Shown piece by piece: positions 8,759 to 18,629 of a DNA stretch of 64,000 bases. This DNA is from Yersinia massiliensis. Lineage in GTDB: Bacteria; Pseudomonadota; Gammaproteobacteria; Enterobacterales; Enterobacteriaceae. The notes below the pieces were generated by a model, which ran no database searches, was not told where the DNA came from, and saw only the letters and a list, made by a program, of their open reading frames with translations. Where the stretch lies: NCBI RefSeq assembly GCF_003048255.1, contig NZ_CP028487.1, positions 1,984,001 to 2,048,000 on the forward strand. Direction: 5' to 3'. Each line of letters begins with the position of its first letter. Position 1 is the first letter of the stretch. A program made the translations under genes and the position numbers.

Positions 8759-10405
8759 ATGTCTTGGTATAAGGCAGGTAAAGTCACGTCCGTAGTCGGT
8801 ACAAATGTTATTACTGGCACCGGCACGTTATGGAGTAATCCAATATTTGGTATCGCGCCGGGGCAGATGATTCTTGTCCCCGGTGCGGGGCAGGTTGTTA
8901 TATATGAAATACTTGCTGTGGATAGTGATACTCAAATTAGAATATCAAGTAACTCAGCCTCATCCATTACTAATTCAGATTATGCGATAGTAACAACCGT
9001 ATCAAATTCTATGTCTGATTTGGCGCGTCGTACGGCTGTTCAATTGGCTTTATACCAAGGTTTGCTTGAGGACTGGCAATTAATAACAACAGGCACTGGC
9101 GATGTCACTATTATTGCGCCAGACGGTTCAACTGTGGTTATTCCCTCATTAACTAAAATGTCGGAAGATATAAATGGTAAAGCTAGTCAGCAGCAGTTGT
9201 CTAACATTGGAGTTGGATTGCCAACGCTTGTCGGTTTAACCGCTCTAGATTGGCAACAGCAAGATTTCCTAACGGGAGCTAACTATATTGGTTCAAATAA
9301 TATTTGGACCAATGCGCCAGCAGATATTATCTATAATGCAGGTACAGGGGTCAGTATCACAGTTGATTATATCTCCAGTAATTCAACTCGCATTGGATTA
9401 ACGCTTATTCCAGATACAACATCACAATCAAATTATAAAATATATAAAGTCATATCGGTAGGAGCGAAAGGTTCACGAGTATTTACTGTGCGCCGAGTTC
9501 AAAATTCCGCAATACCAGTCTCAATAGCTGATGGTGGGACGGGAGCTATTACTGCACCGTTGGCCCGAACCGCCTTAGGGCTGGGTTCTGCTGCGGTAAC
9601 TGATGTAGTTGCAAATAGCGCAGACCAGACAGCAGGCCGTGCTATGACAACGGGTTCTAATGGCATCGGCGGCCCGTCAGTAAATATGACATCAGTGAAT
9701 AATGCGTGGTTAAACCCGCTGGGAATGATGAGCCTTACGACAATGACTAACTGGGGCGGAACAACTCCTACAGACGTGTCAGGTAGTTTGCCAGCGCATT
9801 GGAATATTATCTCCCTTGGTGTTGGATCGGGCCAAGTTGCTGCCGGGTCCAGAAAAGCTGTAATCGCTATACAAAGTTTTAATGTCGGGTCTGGGGCTCC
9901 TCAGTGCTATGTCCGCACAATCCATGACACCGCATTAAGCCCCGCGGTTATGCTCTATCACACAAACAACACAACGGTAGACTCAAATGGTTTCCTGAAA
10001 AAAGCCTCGCCGGTGGTGAAGTTGTACGGTGATGGCGGATCTGAAACAAATGAAGAATCAGAGGGCGCAACATCAGAACGCATCAGCGAAGGGGTCTATA
10101 AAATATCTGGAGTGCTGGGATTTAACTCAGATGATGCATGGGGTGGGGTCGATGGGGGGATTGAGATTCCGACAGACAAAAATAAGCAGCCGCTTATCTG
10201 GGTTGATTACTCACTTGAAGAGGATGGTGATTTAGTCATTAGGACCTATCACCGCACACATCCAACTTCCCCAGTATTTGCACAGAACAATATCAATGGT
10301 TATGAAGATGGACAGCCAATTGATATCCCGTTAGGGCGTTTTGTTGATCTGCGTGTTCAGATGCCAGAAAGGGAAGAAACAGAGTTACCACTGGACGAGG
10401 AATAA
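8759..10405 (+). CDS. Phage side tail fibre protein
   Basis: 548 residues. The N-terminal 150 residues form a tail-attachment module (SWYKAGKV.....G..T.W). A middle part contains the IPVSIADGGTGAITAPLARTAL block, common in tail fibres of enterobacterial phages. The C-terminal 130 residues have the pattern VVKLYGDG....E.EG, AWGGVDGGIEIP..KN.QPLIWVDY and TYHRTHP, which occurs at the end of many lambdoid and Mu-like fibre proteins. It should bind host surface structures. No chaperone gene follows. A hairpin lies just downstream. Confidence 0.88.
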   Translation: MSWYKAGKVTSVVGTNVITGTGTLWSNPIFGIAPGQMILVPGAGQVVIYEILAVDSDTQIRISSNSASSITNSDYAIVTTVSNSMSDLARRTAVQLALYQGLLEDWQLITTGTGDVTIIAPDGSTVVIPSLTKMSEDINGKASQQQLSNIGVGLPTLVGLTALDWQQQDFLTGANYIGSNNIWTNAPADIIYNAGTGVSITVDYISSNSTRIGLTLIPDTTSQSNYKIYKVISVGAKGSRVFTVRRVQNSAIPVSIADGGTGAITAPLARTALGLGSAAVTDVVANSADQTAGRAMTTGSNGIGGPSVNMTSVNNAWLNPLGMMSLTTMTNWGGTTPTDVSGSLPAHWNIISLGVGSGQVAAGSRKAVIAIQSFNVGSGAPQCYVRTIHDTALSPAVMLYHTNNTTVDSNGFLKKASPVVKLYGDGGSETNEESEGATSERISEGVYKISGVLGFNSDDAWGGVDGGIEIPTDKNKQPLIWVDYSLEEDGDLVIRTYHRTHPTSPVFAQNNINGYEDGQPIDIPLGRFVDLRVQMPEREETELPLDEE

Positions 10406-10412
10406 GCACAAT

Positions 10413-10431
10413 CCGGGCTTATTTGGCCCGG
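10413..10431. terminator. Hairpin between convergent phage genes
   Basis: CCGGGC and GCCCGG form a 6-bp stem around TTATTTG, just after the tail fibre stop and before the convergent small gene. There is no long T run on either strand, so it is a weak or factor-assisted terminator candidate. Confidence 0.5.
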
Positions 10432-10434
10432 AAA

Positions 10435-10647
10435 TCAAACTTTAGGCACTAACCTTCGTTCTGCTATTAACCGATAGTTATCTTCAAATCTATCGGAGAG
10501 TATGAATTCATTACCATCGATAGGTTTGAATTTTCTCATCCCGTCCCACCACAAAATTCTTCCATCGCTATTGATTAAACGTTTGGCCCATTGAGGCGCG
10601 AGACTAAAATCATTTTCAGTTCCCGTCATTAATTTCCATTCCATCAC
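10435..10647 (-). CDS. Small hypothetical phage-end protein
   Basis: 70 residues (69 if the second ATG is used). An AAGGAAA sequence lies 9-12 bases before the start. It is rich in Trp and Arg/Lys (WKLMTGTE, QWAKRLIN, ILWWDGMRKF) and soluble; I recognise no family. It lies convergent to the tail fibre as the last gene before the host chromosome, the usual place for a lysogenic cargo gene. Function unknown. Confidence 0.55.
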   Translation of the reverse strand: MMEWKLMTGTENDFSLAPQWAKRLINSDGRILWWDGMRKFKPIDGNEFILSDRFEDNYRLIAERRLVPKV

Positions 10648-11046
10648 AACGAATTTCCTTACGGTATGACCATGATTTATGTGAGCAATAAGGATAATGG
10701 CATTCGTTCGAGGCTTTCAAATTGGTTCGACAGATCAATAATGAAAGATTGATCGTTTAAAACGATCGTTGAGGTTTATCAGGCTTATAAAATACAAAAC
10801 TGGGCTTAATTGACGATTAGTTTCTGCATGTGATGGTTGGCAGGTATGCCTGTTAGGTGGGGGGGGGGAATGGGGCAAAAATGGGGCAAAAAATTACCGC
10901 AAACTAACTCGAACTATGCCAACCATAGTCAAGACACTTTGCGGTAATGTACTGCCTTCCGTGATATACCGAGAACTAACTCGAACTTAAATTTAACCAC
11001 TTCACATGATGAATATGGGCGTGTAAGACGGCGCTTTTCCCTGAGA
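10648..11046. other. Right prophage/host junction region, no gene
   Basis: No convincing gene. Visible elements: a run of ten G (10859-10868) followed by two copies of TGGGGCAAAAA; a perfect 10-bp inverted repeat TTACCGCAAA/TTTGCGGTAA at 10894-10903 and 10938-10947; and a 14-bp direct repeat AACTAACTCGAACT at 10902-10915 and 10974-10987. The clustering of these repeats between the last phage gene and a conserved host gene makes this the most likely place of the attachment site. The core cannot be defined without the other prophage end. Confidence 0.5.
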
Positions 11047-11697
11047 TTATTCGGTTTCGTTTGATAACGCCCATAAATAGAGCGATGCGGTTGTGCCATA
11101 GGGCGCATAGCGGCGGCGGTATCTTTCGAAACGTTCCCGTGGCAGCGTTTTATGGCGATATAAGTTCATCATGCCACGGCGGATAGCTAGGTCGCCCCAA
11201 CTGAGCACGTCTGGGCGGCAAAGCGAGGATATCAATAGCATTTCTGCGGTCCAAACACCCACGCCATTGAGGCTCGATAACTGGGCAATCACGTCATTAT
11301 CGGGTAACTGCGCAATGGCGGATAAATCCAGCGACCCATTCAGTGCCGCTTCCGCTGCGCCCTTAATGTATCCGGCCTTCCTCATCGTCATACCACACCC
11401 TTGAATGGCTTCTGCGGATGCTGCTGCCACTGTCATCGGGGTCACGGTTCCCAGTAATGCCACCAAACGCGCATTGACAGTGAGCGCCGCTTTAACCGAG
11501 ATCTGTTGGTCAACGATATTGCGGATCAATGCCGCAAATAAATCAGGGGACAGCGGGCGGGCTAGCATACCCAAACGGTCAATCGCGGCGGCCATCTTTT
11601 TATCGCGCCGCTTGAGATGATTAATTTCTGTTTCACCGTAGCTGTAGAACACGTATTCACTCCAGTCAGTGCCTGCGGAAAACTCAATGCGATCCAA
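11047..11697 (-). CDS. DNA-3-methyladenine glycosylase 2 family (AlkA-like HhH-GPD)
   Basis: 216 residues; hydrolyses the N-glycosidic bond of alkylated purines in base excision repair. The helix-hairpin-helix (LSSLNGVGVWTAEMLLI, about residues 140-157) is followed by the GPD loop with the expected catalytic Asp in SWGDLAIRRG (about residue 170). It lacks the N-terminal domain of E. coli AlkA (282 residues) and resembles shorter HhH-GPD proteins that begin with a YGE-EI-HLKRRDKK block, which supports the upstream start. That start is a TTG with no clear RBS. It is the first host gene beside the prophage. Confidence 0.87.
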   Translation of the reverse strand: MDRIEFSAGTDWSEYVFYSYGETEINHLKRRDKKMAAAIDRLGMLARPLSPDLFAALIRNIVDQQISVKAALTVNARLVALLGTVTPMTVAAASAEAIQGCGMTMRKAGYIKGAAEAALNGSLDLSAIAQLPDNDVIAQLSSLNGVGVWTAEMLLISSLCRPDVLSWGDLAIRRGMMNLYRHKTLPRERFERYRRRYAPYGTTASLYLWALSNETE

Positions 11698-11762
11698 AAG
11701 ATAAATAGGGCGCTATCAAATATAGCGCCACTTTATCACACTGACTCTCCGTTTCTTGCTTT

Positions 11763-14700
11763 CTAGGCTGTCGCGGCCAGTTTGATATCCTGATGACCTA
11801 TTCTTTGCAGTAAAACTGAGACATCAATATTATCTATTTTATCCGCTTGGAGATGGGCTAGCGCATATTCGTACCAAATCCCCGATTGCAGGAACAAAAT
11901 AAACAGCTCACGATCGAGATGATTTTCATTCACCATGTTAACCATGATATTCAATGCTTCAGAGAGCAACTTCCCTGGCTTATAAGGCCGATCGGCCGCC
12001 GTGAGTGCTTCAAATACATCAGCAATGGCCATCATCCGAACGGGAATACTCATTTGTTTATAAGTGAGCTGGTAAGGATAACCTTTTCCATCCATACGTT
12101 CATGATGCCCACCCGCAATAATGGGCACATTGGACATTGTGCGCGGGAACGGTAATTTGTTTAGCATTACTATGGTCTGCATGATGTGTTCGTTAATTTT
12201 ATAACGATCTTCATCCGTCAGTGTTCCACGGCGAATACTGAGGTTATAAATCTCCCCTCGGTTATAAAGGAACGTCGGTTCCTTCACCTTGAAGTCATCA
12301 TATTCTGGGCGCTTATTTTTATCGTCGCGGTAAATAATATGCTCTTCTTTATCGGCCAACATTGGTTCTTGTACCGGTAAGGGAGAAGAGGGCTGTCGTG
12401 CTTTACGAACGCGTTCTTCATGGGCGATACCGGCGTTATCATCTAATGTGCGGGTCCAATGGTAGCTCGCAATATGCTGAATACGCGCAATAGCCTCATC
12501 AGACATAAATTCGCCGCCAATATTACAATGGGCGATAAAGTAAAAATCGTCGTCCAACTGGCGTAATTCGTCAGCCAGCCTTTGTTGCTCTGTTTCATTG
12601 GCATCCACGTTGGTATGGCTGCGTAAGAAGGCGATTTCTTTCTCGCGTTTTAAGACTTCAAAGCGCATCCGTACCTCATGGATACGATCATAAATTAACT
12701 CCAGTTTTGTGGATTTATCGACCACAAATTCAGGTGTCGTTATCTTACCGCAATCATGTAACCAGCAGGCGGTATGCAGTTCTTCCCACTCATCTTCTGA
12801 GAGATTAAATTGGGCGAATGGCCCTTCTTTGATATTAATTGCGGCGCGAGCCAGCATTTTGGTGATTTCAGGTACGCGCTGACAATGCCCGCCGGTATAA
12901 GCACTCTTGGCGTCTATCGCACCGGCAATTAGCTCAATGAACGCGTTAAGCAAGTTTTTCTGTTCTTGCAACAGGCGCTGAGTTTCTACTGATACCGACA
13001 AACTACCGACGAGTGCATTAACTAATTGGATTTTTGAGCGCTCACGTTCCGCATTTAAGACATAAGGATTAAATAACAGTAAGAAGCCCAATAGTTGGTC
13101 ATCATGCGTTTTCATCGGCACAGCGACAAAGCGTAACGGTAAATAGGGTTGTAGGAAATCTTGTAGCTGGTTAAAAATATTATCTTTGTTGAGGGTGCCA
13201 GTGATGGTCTTTCCATCCAATACTGGCTTGAACGCGGCGAAGTTATCTTTTTCGACTTGTAATGAAGACATTTCAGCAACCGGAATATTATCACCATTCC
13301 AACGAAATGCTGTCGGTGTAAAGGTATCGGCTTTTTTATCCGCGAGGAAAATAATCCCGCCAGTCATACCGGCGATTTCGGTTGTTTCACTTAATAATCC
13401 CTGCATTTGGCGATAGAAATTGCTTTCTGATGTCAGCATGTTGCCCATAGAAATAAACTGCTTCAGGGTCGACTTCATTTTTGACATGGATTTGTGCAAT
13501 TCGTCGACTTCTTCAATGGCCGATTGCTCACGTTCATGCTCTTCGAAATATAAGTTACTGATGGCATCCGCATCTTGACGCAACCGAATAAGGGGTTTGG
13601 ATATTTTCCTTGAGAAATACCAAACGATCGGCAAACTGAGCAGTAATAGAATAAAAGCGATAAAAGTGGCATGGTTACGAATTGAATTTGCATCGGCCGT
13701 CAAATAGCTAGCGGGGGTGGCAATCACTAACTGATAAGCGTTGCCATTGTTATTAATGTCGACAATAGAACCAAACCATTGCTGATTTTTCGCTTCAAAC
13801 ATAATACTGCCGGTATTGCTATTCTTTTGCGCATTCGTGCCTGATTGTGTGTCTAGCAACACTTGTAATACAGGGGGTTGATTATCCGCATGGGACGTTT
13901 CAGCGGGATTCCCCTTGGGTTTTGGCAAGCTAGCAATGACTTCGCCGCGGGAGTTAATAATAATTGCTTGGCTACTCGGTGGCAGGTTTTGTTTGACTAA
14001 AAACTGAGACAATGACGCGAGAGAAACGTCTAATCCAATAATCGATTGTTTATTTTCAGCTTGGCGACTATAGGTAAAACCAACCTCACCTGTACCTTTG
14101 AAAATATAAATAGGGGAGGTGATGAGCGTGGGACTTTCGGAGGCCATAATAAACCAATCACGCCGCCGCGGGTCATAGTTATCATTATCTCTTGGCATAA
14201 CGGCAATAACTTGCTGTTGCTTATTTAGATAAATAAATCGTTTTTCCGGCATGCTATCCAAAAAACGATTACTTTGAATCATCCATTCGGCTTCTTCAGG
14301 TGCGTGAAATAATAAGCGGTTGGCTTCTGTTAAACGCCTAAGCATAAAGAGATCGCCATTGGGATAAGCACTGTAGACGGCGCTGGCATAATCATTCTGT
14401 TGCAGAACTTCAATAAACTTACTGACAAAAGCCATTCTCTGTTCCAGTGTGGATAATTCTGTAATCTGCATACTGGCGAGAAGGTTAACTGACATCATCA
14501 TGGGACGAGTAACCGCATCTAATTCAGCTGCAATGGCCGTTCCCGTTTTTTGATACTGACGGTTGGTGCTGATCTCAGTTAACTTCGTCAACTGACTATG
14601 GTTAAAGGCAATAATCACAGTACCAATTGAAACAATCAATAGTGTGAATAGCGCAGCAATTTGGATGTGCAAAGGATAGCGATTCTTTAATCCCGACAGT

Positions 14701-14777
14701 TTGGTTAGCATCATAGCCATCCCGAAGTTTATTATTTCATCAACTGTAATCATAGGATGAGCAGACATAATCAACAT
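11763..14777 (-). CDS. Membrane HD-GYP phosphodiesterase with Cache and GAF domains
   Basis: 1,004 residues, probably a c-di-GMP phosphodiesterase signalling protein of the inner membrane. Order of parts: a membrane helix near residues 40-60, a Cache-like periplasmic sensor (about 75-370), a second helix (about 370-392), a HAMP-like linker with a coiled segment, a GAF-like domain (about 450-600), and HD-GYP. The metal motif WLHDCGK lies near residue 675 and HHERMDGKGYP near residue 894. The two are about 220 residues apart instead of about 65, so an insertion of roughly 150 residues, charged and helical, interrupts the catalytic domain. The exact start is uncertain (ATGs at 14777, 14768 and 14720, none with a good RBS). 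It lies beside the flagellar cluster. Confidence 0.85.
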   Translation of the reverse strand: MLIMSAHPMITVDEIINFGMAMMLTKLSGLKNRYPLHIQIAALFTLLIVSIGTVIIAFNHSQLTKLTEISTNRQYQKTGTAIAAELDAVTRPMMMSVNLLASMQITELSTLEQRMAFVSKFIEVLQQNDYASAVYSAYPNGDLFMLRRLTEANRLLFHAPEEAEWMIQSNRFLDSMPEKRFIYLNKQQQVIAVMPRDNDNYDPRRRDWFIMASESPTLITSPIYIFKGTGEVGFTYSRQAENKQSIIGLDVSLASLSQFLVKQNLPPSSQAIIINSRGEVIASLPKPKGNPAETSHADNQPPVLQVLLDTQSGTNAQKNSNTGSIMFEAKNQQWFGSIVDINNNGNAYQLVIATPASYLTADANSIRNHATFIAFILLLLSLPIVWYFSRKISKPLIRLRQDADAISNLYFEEHEREQSAIEEVDELHKSMSKMKSTLKQFISMGNMLTSESNFYRQMQGLLSETTEIAGMTGGIIFLADKKADTFTPTAFRWNGDNIPVAEMSSLQVEKDNFAAFKPVLDGKTITGTLNKDNIFNQLQDFLQPYLPLRFVAVPMKTHDDQLLGFLLLFNPYVLNAERERSKIQLVNALVGSLSVSVETQRLLQEQKNLLNAFIELIAGAIDAKSAYTGGHCQRVPEITKMLARAAINIKEGPFAQFNLSEDEWEELHTACWLHDCGKITTPEFVVDKSTKLELIYDRIHEVRMRFEVLKREKEIAFLRSHTNVDANETEQQRLADELRQLDDDFYFIAHCNIGGEFMSDEAIARIQHIASYHWTRTLDDNAGIAHEERVRKARQPSSPLPVQEPMLADKEEHIIYRDDKNKRPEYDDFKVKEPTFLYNRGEIYNLSIRRGTLTDEDRYKINEHIMQTIVMLNKLPFPRTMSNVPIIAGGHHERMDGKGYPYQLTYKQMSIPVRMMAIADVFEALTAADRPYKPGKLLSEALNIMVNMVNENHLDRELFILFLQSGIWYEYALAHLQADKIDNIDVSVLLQRIGHQDIKLAATA

Positions 14778-15038
14778 TTTGTTGAGATATTCAGTCTAGT
14801 TAATCTAATCGCATGATTTAAAAGTCTTTATTAAGAGTTAAGACTAAATTTTTGGATGAAAATACTAACCATACTCTGAAAAAAGAATGATTTAACGTGC
14901 GGAATATCTAAAAGCAGTATTTAGCAGTACAGATAGGAAGGTGAAAGGGATTCTAAACAGCTCAGTTAAGGGGATATAGCGATATTATTGAGTGGGTTAA
15001 ATATTTTTATAAGGTGTTAAATGCCTGAGGGCCGTGAC

Positions 15039-15929
15039 TCATGCCGACCCTACGTTAGGGGCGTGTAAATTTAGATATTCATGATAATCATCTGAGGGAG
15101 AATCGTTATCTGCCGCCAGTATACGGTGATGCCCGCGAATTGCTGTTGGTGCAAAACCAAAACGTTTGCGAAAACGCTCGGCAAAGCGTGATGCACTTTC
15201 ATATCCCACTTGGCTGGCAATTAAAGAGATTGGCCAATCTGTACCTTGTAACAAACGTAGAGCGCTAGTCATACGGACATCAATCATTAAATCACGCAAA
15301 AGTATATTTTCTGCCGCGAGTTTTCGCCGTAACACAACCTCACTCATCGCCATATGACTGGCTACTTCAGATGCAGACCATATTTTGTGCGGATCAATCG
15401 CCAAACAACGGCGTACCTTCTCACCGAGTGTATTGCCATCATTCAGCTTAAATTTCACGCCACGATCAGCTAACCACAACAGTAATTCAAGCATTCGGTG
15501 CCTGACAATTGTGGGGGGGATATCCCCAATATCTGAGATAGCCTTAAAGGTGTTACTGAAAGTATTGACAAATTCGGGAGCTAAATTTCGTATAGCGAGC
15601 ACTCCTGGAACACGCTTAAGCCCAGCAGAAAGGGGGTGACTAGCAAAGGTAGCTATCAAACGTGGGTCACAACGAAGTTGGTGACTAAAAAATAAACCGT
15701 CATCAGATAAACCATTAATCACATCAATCGTTTGTCCGCTACTGACTGCGACAACTTCACCCGCTTGGACAATACACTCCTGATTATCCCAGCGGATTAT
15801 CTTATGCCCACGGTTAACCATAATGAGAAGTGGCATCTCAATATAGACTGAAGTAAGTAGTAGTTCCGTGTGTTGAATAACATGTGCTGAGCTACCCACA
15901 CCCGGACAAAAATTAATCGTACGTTCCAT
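15039..15929 (-). CDS. AraC-family transcriptional regulator
   Basis: 296 residues. The C-terminal 100 residues contain the two helix-turn-helix units of the AraC/XylS family: SASEVASHMAMSEVVLRRKL, and PISLIASQVGYESASRFAERF with the typical FR.RFG-AP ending. The N-terminal 160 residues look like a cupin-type sensing domain. It resembles the virulence and stress AraC regulators of enterobacteria (GadX/PerA group), which bind no sugar. It stands alone, with a long AT-rich upstream region that contains a Fur-like half site. The target is unknown. Confidence 0.85.
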   Translation of the reverse strand: MERTINFCPGVGSSAHVIQHTELLLTSVYIEMPLLIMVNRGHKIIRWDNQECIVQAGEVVAVSSGQTIDVINGLSDDGLFFSHQLRCDPRLIATFASHPLSAGLKRVPGVLAIRNLAPEFVNTFSNTFKAISDIGDIPPTIVRHRMLELLLWLADRGVKFKLNDGNTLGEKVRRCLAIDPHKIWSASEVASHMAMSEVVLRRKLAAENILLRDLMIDVRMTSALRLLQGTDWPISLIASQVGYESASRFAERFRKRFGFAPTAIRGHHRILAADNDSPSDDYHEYLNLHAPNVGSA

Positions 15930-16248
15930 CGATATTCATTTCACAATATTGTCCTGAGAATATCTTTACGCTTTGAATGGCAGACTGGCAACTCATTTTA
16001 ATAGAAAATTTATAGTAACTGACTACTTAGCGAAAAGATTTAAGGATAATGATAATAGCCAGTTCGACATGATGAGTACGATTATCAATACGCTATCATG
16101 CTAAATTAATCCTATACTAAAAACAGTATTTTGCTCAAATCAGCACATGTTAATAGAATGACAATAAAAATTAATTGCCATGTTAATAATTGCAATTGCA
16201 TATGGTGTTAAGCAAAGAATCAATATTTAAGATTCAGTGACCCACCGA
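15930..16248. other. AT-rich intergenic region between fliT and the AraC gene
   Basis: No gene seen. A GATAATGATAAT block at 16045-16056 equals the first twelve bases of the 19-bp Fur consensus and could be a degenerate Fur site in front of the AraC-type gene. The rest is AT-rich with no clear terminator for fliT. Confidence 0.4.
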
Positions 16249-16611
16249 TTACTGTGTTTCACCCAATAGCAAAGCATGGTCAGGGAACTGGCCATAAGTA
16301 TTATTAACCACTTGTTGTCGGGTTGATTGCCCCACTAATTCACTCAACGCATCAAGCCGTTGTTGTAATAAACGCTTAATCTCGACTTCATTATCTAAAA
16401 TAGCCTTTAACTTATCTCGCAATAAATCTTGTAATACCTGAGATGTGCATGAGGATATGGTGATATTAGCGGTACTTTCAACCGCTTTAAGATAAGTCAT
16501 TTCCAGATCAACCAGCGCATCCCAGTTACCCTCAGTCGCCAGCATTAACATTTGCTCACTAAGGGCCAGGATTTGTTGATATTCGGACAAAAGATGCTGG
16601 TGACGTTCCAT
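16249..16611 (-). CDS. fliT: Flagellar export chaperone FliT
   Basis: 120 residues, all-helical, matching FliT in length and in the start [22 protein letters not shown]. FliT is the cytosolic chaperone of the filament cap protein FliD and, when free, inhibits the master regulator FlhDC. It follows fliS by eleven bases and is the last gene of fliD-fliS-fliT, the order found in E. coli and Salmonella. Confidence 0.93.
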   Translation of the reverse strand: MERHQHLLSEYQQILALSEQMLMLATEGNWDALVDLEMTYLKAVESTANITISSCTSQVLQDLLRDKLKAILDNEVEIKRLLQQRLDALSELVGQSTRQQVVNNTYGQFPDHALLLGETQ

Positions 16612-16622
16612 TCAATGGGGTC

Positions 16623-17021
16623 CTAGTTGGGTTGATAATTGGGGCCAATCTGCCGCCAAGCATCCGCAATATTCTCGAGTAAGGCAGCGACTTCATTAAT
16701 TGCCTGTTCGTCATTATGCAAATTAGCGTACAGTAAACGGCGTGACATATAGTCGTATAGGGCTGATAAATTCTGCGCTAGTTCACCCCCTTTCTCCATA
16801 TCTAGCCCTGCACTTAGTCCATTATCAATGATGTTAATTGCTTTAGAAAGGGCAGCACCTTTGGCCGGAATATCGCCTTGATTCATCAAGATACGCGCTC
16901 GAACCAGGGCGCTTTGCGCCCCGTCGAAGAGCATCACGATCAGTTGATGAGGACTGGCGCTCATGACACCACTTTCCATTCCTACTTGGGCATAAGCTTG
17001 AACCCCTGAGCGACTGTACAT
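16623..17021 (-). CDS. fliS: Flagellin export chaperone FliS
   Basis: 132 residues with the family signature YAQVGMESGVMSASPHQLIVMLFDGA at the N-terminus and the MSRRLLYANLHND helix in the middle. FliS binds the C-terminal disordered end of flagellin in the cytoplasm and keeps it unfolded for export. It lies ten bases after fliD in the same operon. Confidence 0.96.
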   Translation of the reverse strand: MYSRSGVQAYAQVGMESGVMSASPHQLIVMLFDGAQSALVRARILMNQGDIPAKGAALSKAINIIDNGLSAGLDMEKGGELAQNLSALYDYMSRRLLYANLHNDEQAINEVAALLENIADAWRQIGPNYQPN

Positions 17022-17031
17022 GCTCTATCCT

Positions 17032-18432
17032 TTATGAAGAAAATTGCTGCGTTAAGAAATTGCCGGTATTGGTTAATGAACTGACCAATTTATCTAATTG
17101 GGTAAATTGCGCTTTATAGCGTTCAATCGTGGCATTAATGCTGTCAGTGGTTGATTCAACCTGTTTTTCTAATGATTTTAATGACTTATTAATACCATCT
17201 GTGGCTGTTTTCAATGTGCCTTTGGTGCTATCTAACGCCGTATTTAGCAGGTTATCCATCTGAGTGGCAAAACCCGTGGTTTTACCGTCACCGACAAAAA
17301 AGGCTGTCACGTTGTTAGGCTGGTCAGTTAACGCTTTATCCAGTTTTTTCGCGTCGATAACTAATTTGCCATCAAGATCTTGAGTAATACCCATCGCTGC
17401 TAAAGTTTTCACATCACCCGATTGGGCTGAGGCTAATTGACTTTTTAATTGCGTTTGAATGTTACGCAATGTGCCATCACCCACCAATGCACCATTGCTG
17501 GTGGATTGATCTTTGCCCGCTTCAACAGCCGTATATTTAGTCAAAGAGGCAAATGTTGTCTGCAATGAGTTATAAGCATCGACAAATGTTTGAATGGCTG
17601 CTTTGGTTGCGGTGGAGTCACGCGTTACTGTCAGCTGTTCTGGTTCATCTTTTTTAGTGAGCGCTTTGAGTGTCAGGGTCACACCTTGTGGCGCATCGGT
17701 AATCGTATTGCTTTGGCGAGTGATGGCGACCCCGTTAACGGTCAGTGTTGCATCTTCCGCTTTGACTTTTTGGGTTAACGCGCCGCTGCCGCCGGTGGCA
17801 CTTGGCGTGTAATTTAGGAAATTATTTAAGGTATCGTCACCCGAAACACTGACGGTCATTTCAGATTTCGTCCCTGTCTCCTTAGATGTCAACGCCAGAT
17901 AATAGGTATTATCATCTGCTTTCATGATACTGGCAGTGACGCTACCTTCTTGTTTATTGATCGCATCGCGAATACCGGTCAATGAGGTCTGTTCGCTGGT
18001 CAATTTAACTTCCAGCGGTTCTTTCTGACCCGGTTGAGTAATAGTGATCGTCCGGTTGTCATTACTATTACCCAACTTATCTGTTGTGTTTGGCACATCA
18101 GAAGAGAGTAAGGATTGTGCTTTAGCCAGATTGGTCACTTCAATCGTGTAATTGCCTGCTGTTGCGCCACTGGTGGTGGTTGCAGCAAAAGCAGTATTCG
18201 TGCTGCTGATCGAGGTCGTGGCCAGAGTATCGGCTTTTCTTAGTGCTGCAGAGGCAGTTTCGACTTTAGCTAACGCGCTTTGTAACACACCATAGGCTGT
18301 GAGCTTACCTTTGTAACTGGTCTGCTGGTTAGTTAATGGTGTCAAACGAGTCTGCTCTGAGGCACTTAATTGATCGAGTAACGTGCCCAAGTTCATGTTT
18401 GAACCGATACCCACCGAACTAATACTTGCCAT
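17032..18432 (-). CDS. fliD: Flagellar filament capping protein FliD
   Basis: 466 residues, equal to enterobacterial FliD. The N-terminus (GIGSNMNLGTLLDQLSASEQ..L.PL..QQ.S) and the C-terminal coiled region (ESTTDSINATIERYKAQFTQLDKLV) form the conserved D0 parts; the middle holds the beta-rich D2/D3 domains. Five copies cap the growing filament and promote flagellin insertion. A sigma-28 promoter lies 36-62 bases upstream of the start. Confidence 0.96.
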   Translation of the reverse strand: MASISSVGIGSNMNLGTLLDQLSASEQTRLTPLTNQQTSYKGKLTAYGVLQSALAKVETASAALRKADTLATTSISSTNTAFAATTTSGATAGNYTIEVTNLAKAQSLLSSDVPNTTDKLGNSNDNRTITITQPGQKEPLEVKLTSEQTSLTGIRDAINKQEGSVTASIMKADDNTYYLALTSKETGTKSEMTVSVSGDDTLNNFLNYTPSATGGSGALTQKVKAEDATLTVNGVAITRQSNTITDAPQGVTLTLKALTKKDEPEQLTVTRDSTATKAAIQTFVDAYNSLQTTFASLTKYTAVEAGKDQSTSNGALVGDGTLRNIQTQLKSQLASAQSGDVKTLAAMGITQDLDGKLVIDAKKLDKALTDQPNNVTAFFVGDGKTTGFATQMDNLLNTALDSTKGTLKTATDGINKSLKSLEKQVESTTDSINATIERYKAQFTQLDKLVSSLTNTGNFLTQQFSS

Positions 18433-18467
18433 GTCTAATCCTTAATATTCAAGTGTCGTTACAGGGG

Positions 18468-18494
18468 TTATCGGCCAAGAAGTGGAAAAGTTTA
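18468..18494 (-). promoter_or_regulatory. Sigma-28 (FliA) promoter of fliD
   Basis: Read on the minus strand: TAAACTTT, 11 bases, GCCGATAA. The -10 matches the consensus in all eight bases and the spacing is exact. Confidence 0.9.
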
Positions 18495-18629
18495 CACATA
18501 AAATAGAATTTATGATGGCTGGAATAACGGGGGATAACAGGGGGCTATTTAGGCTATTGAATAGAGCAATAATTAAAGAAGAGATAAAGAATAATTTGAG
18601 CGAAATTTAAAATTATTTCAAAGAATGGC

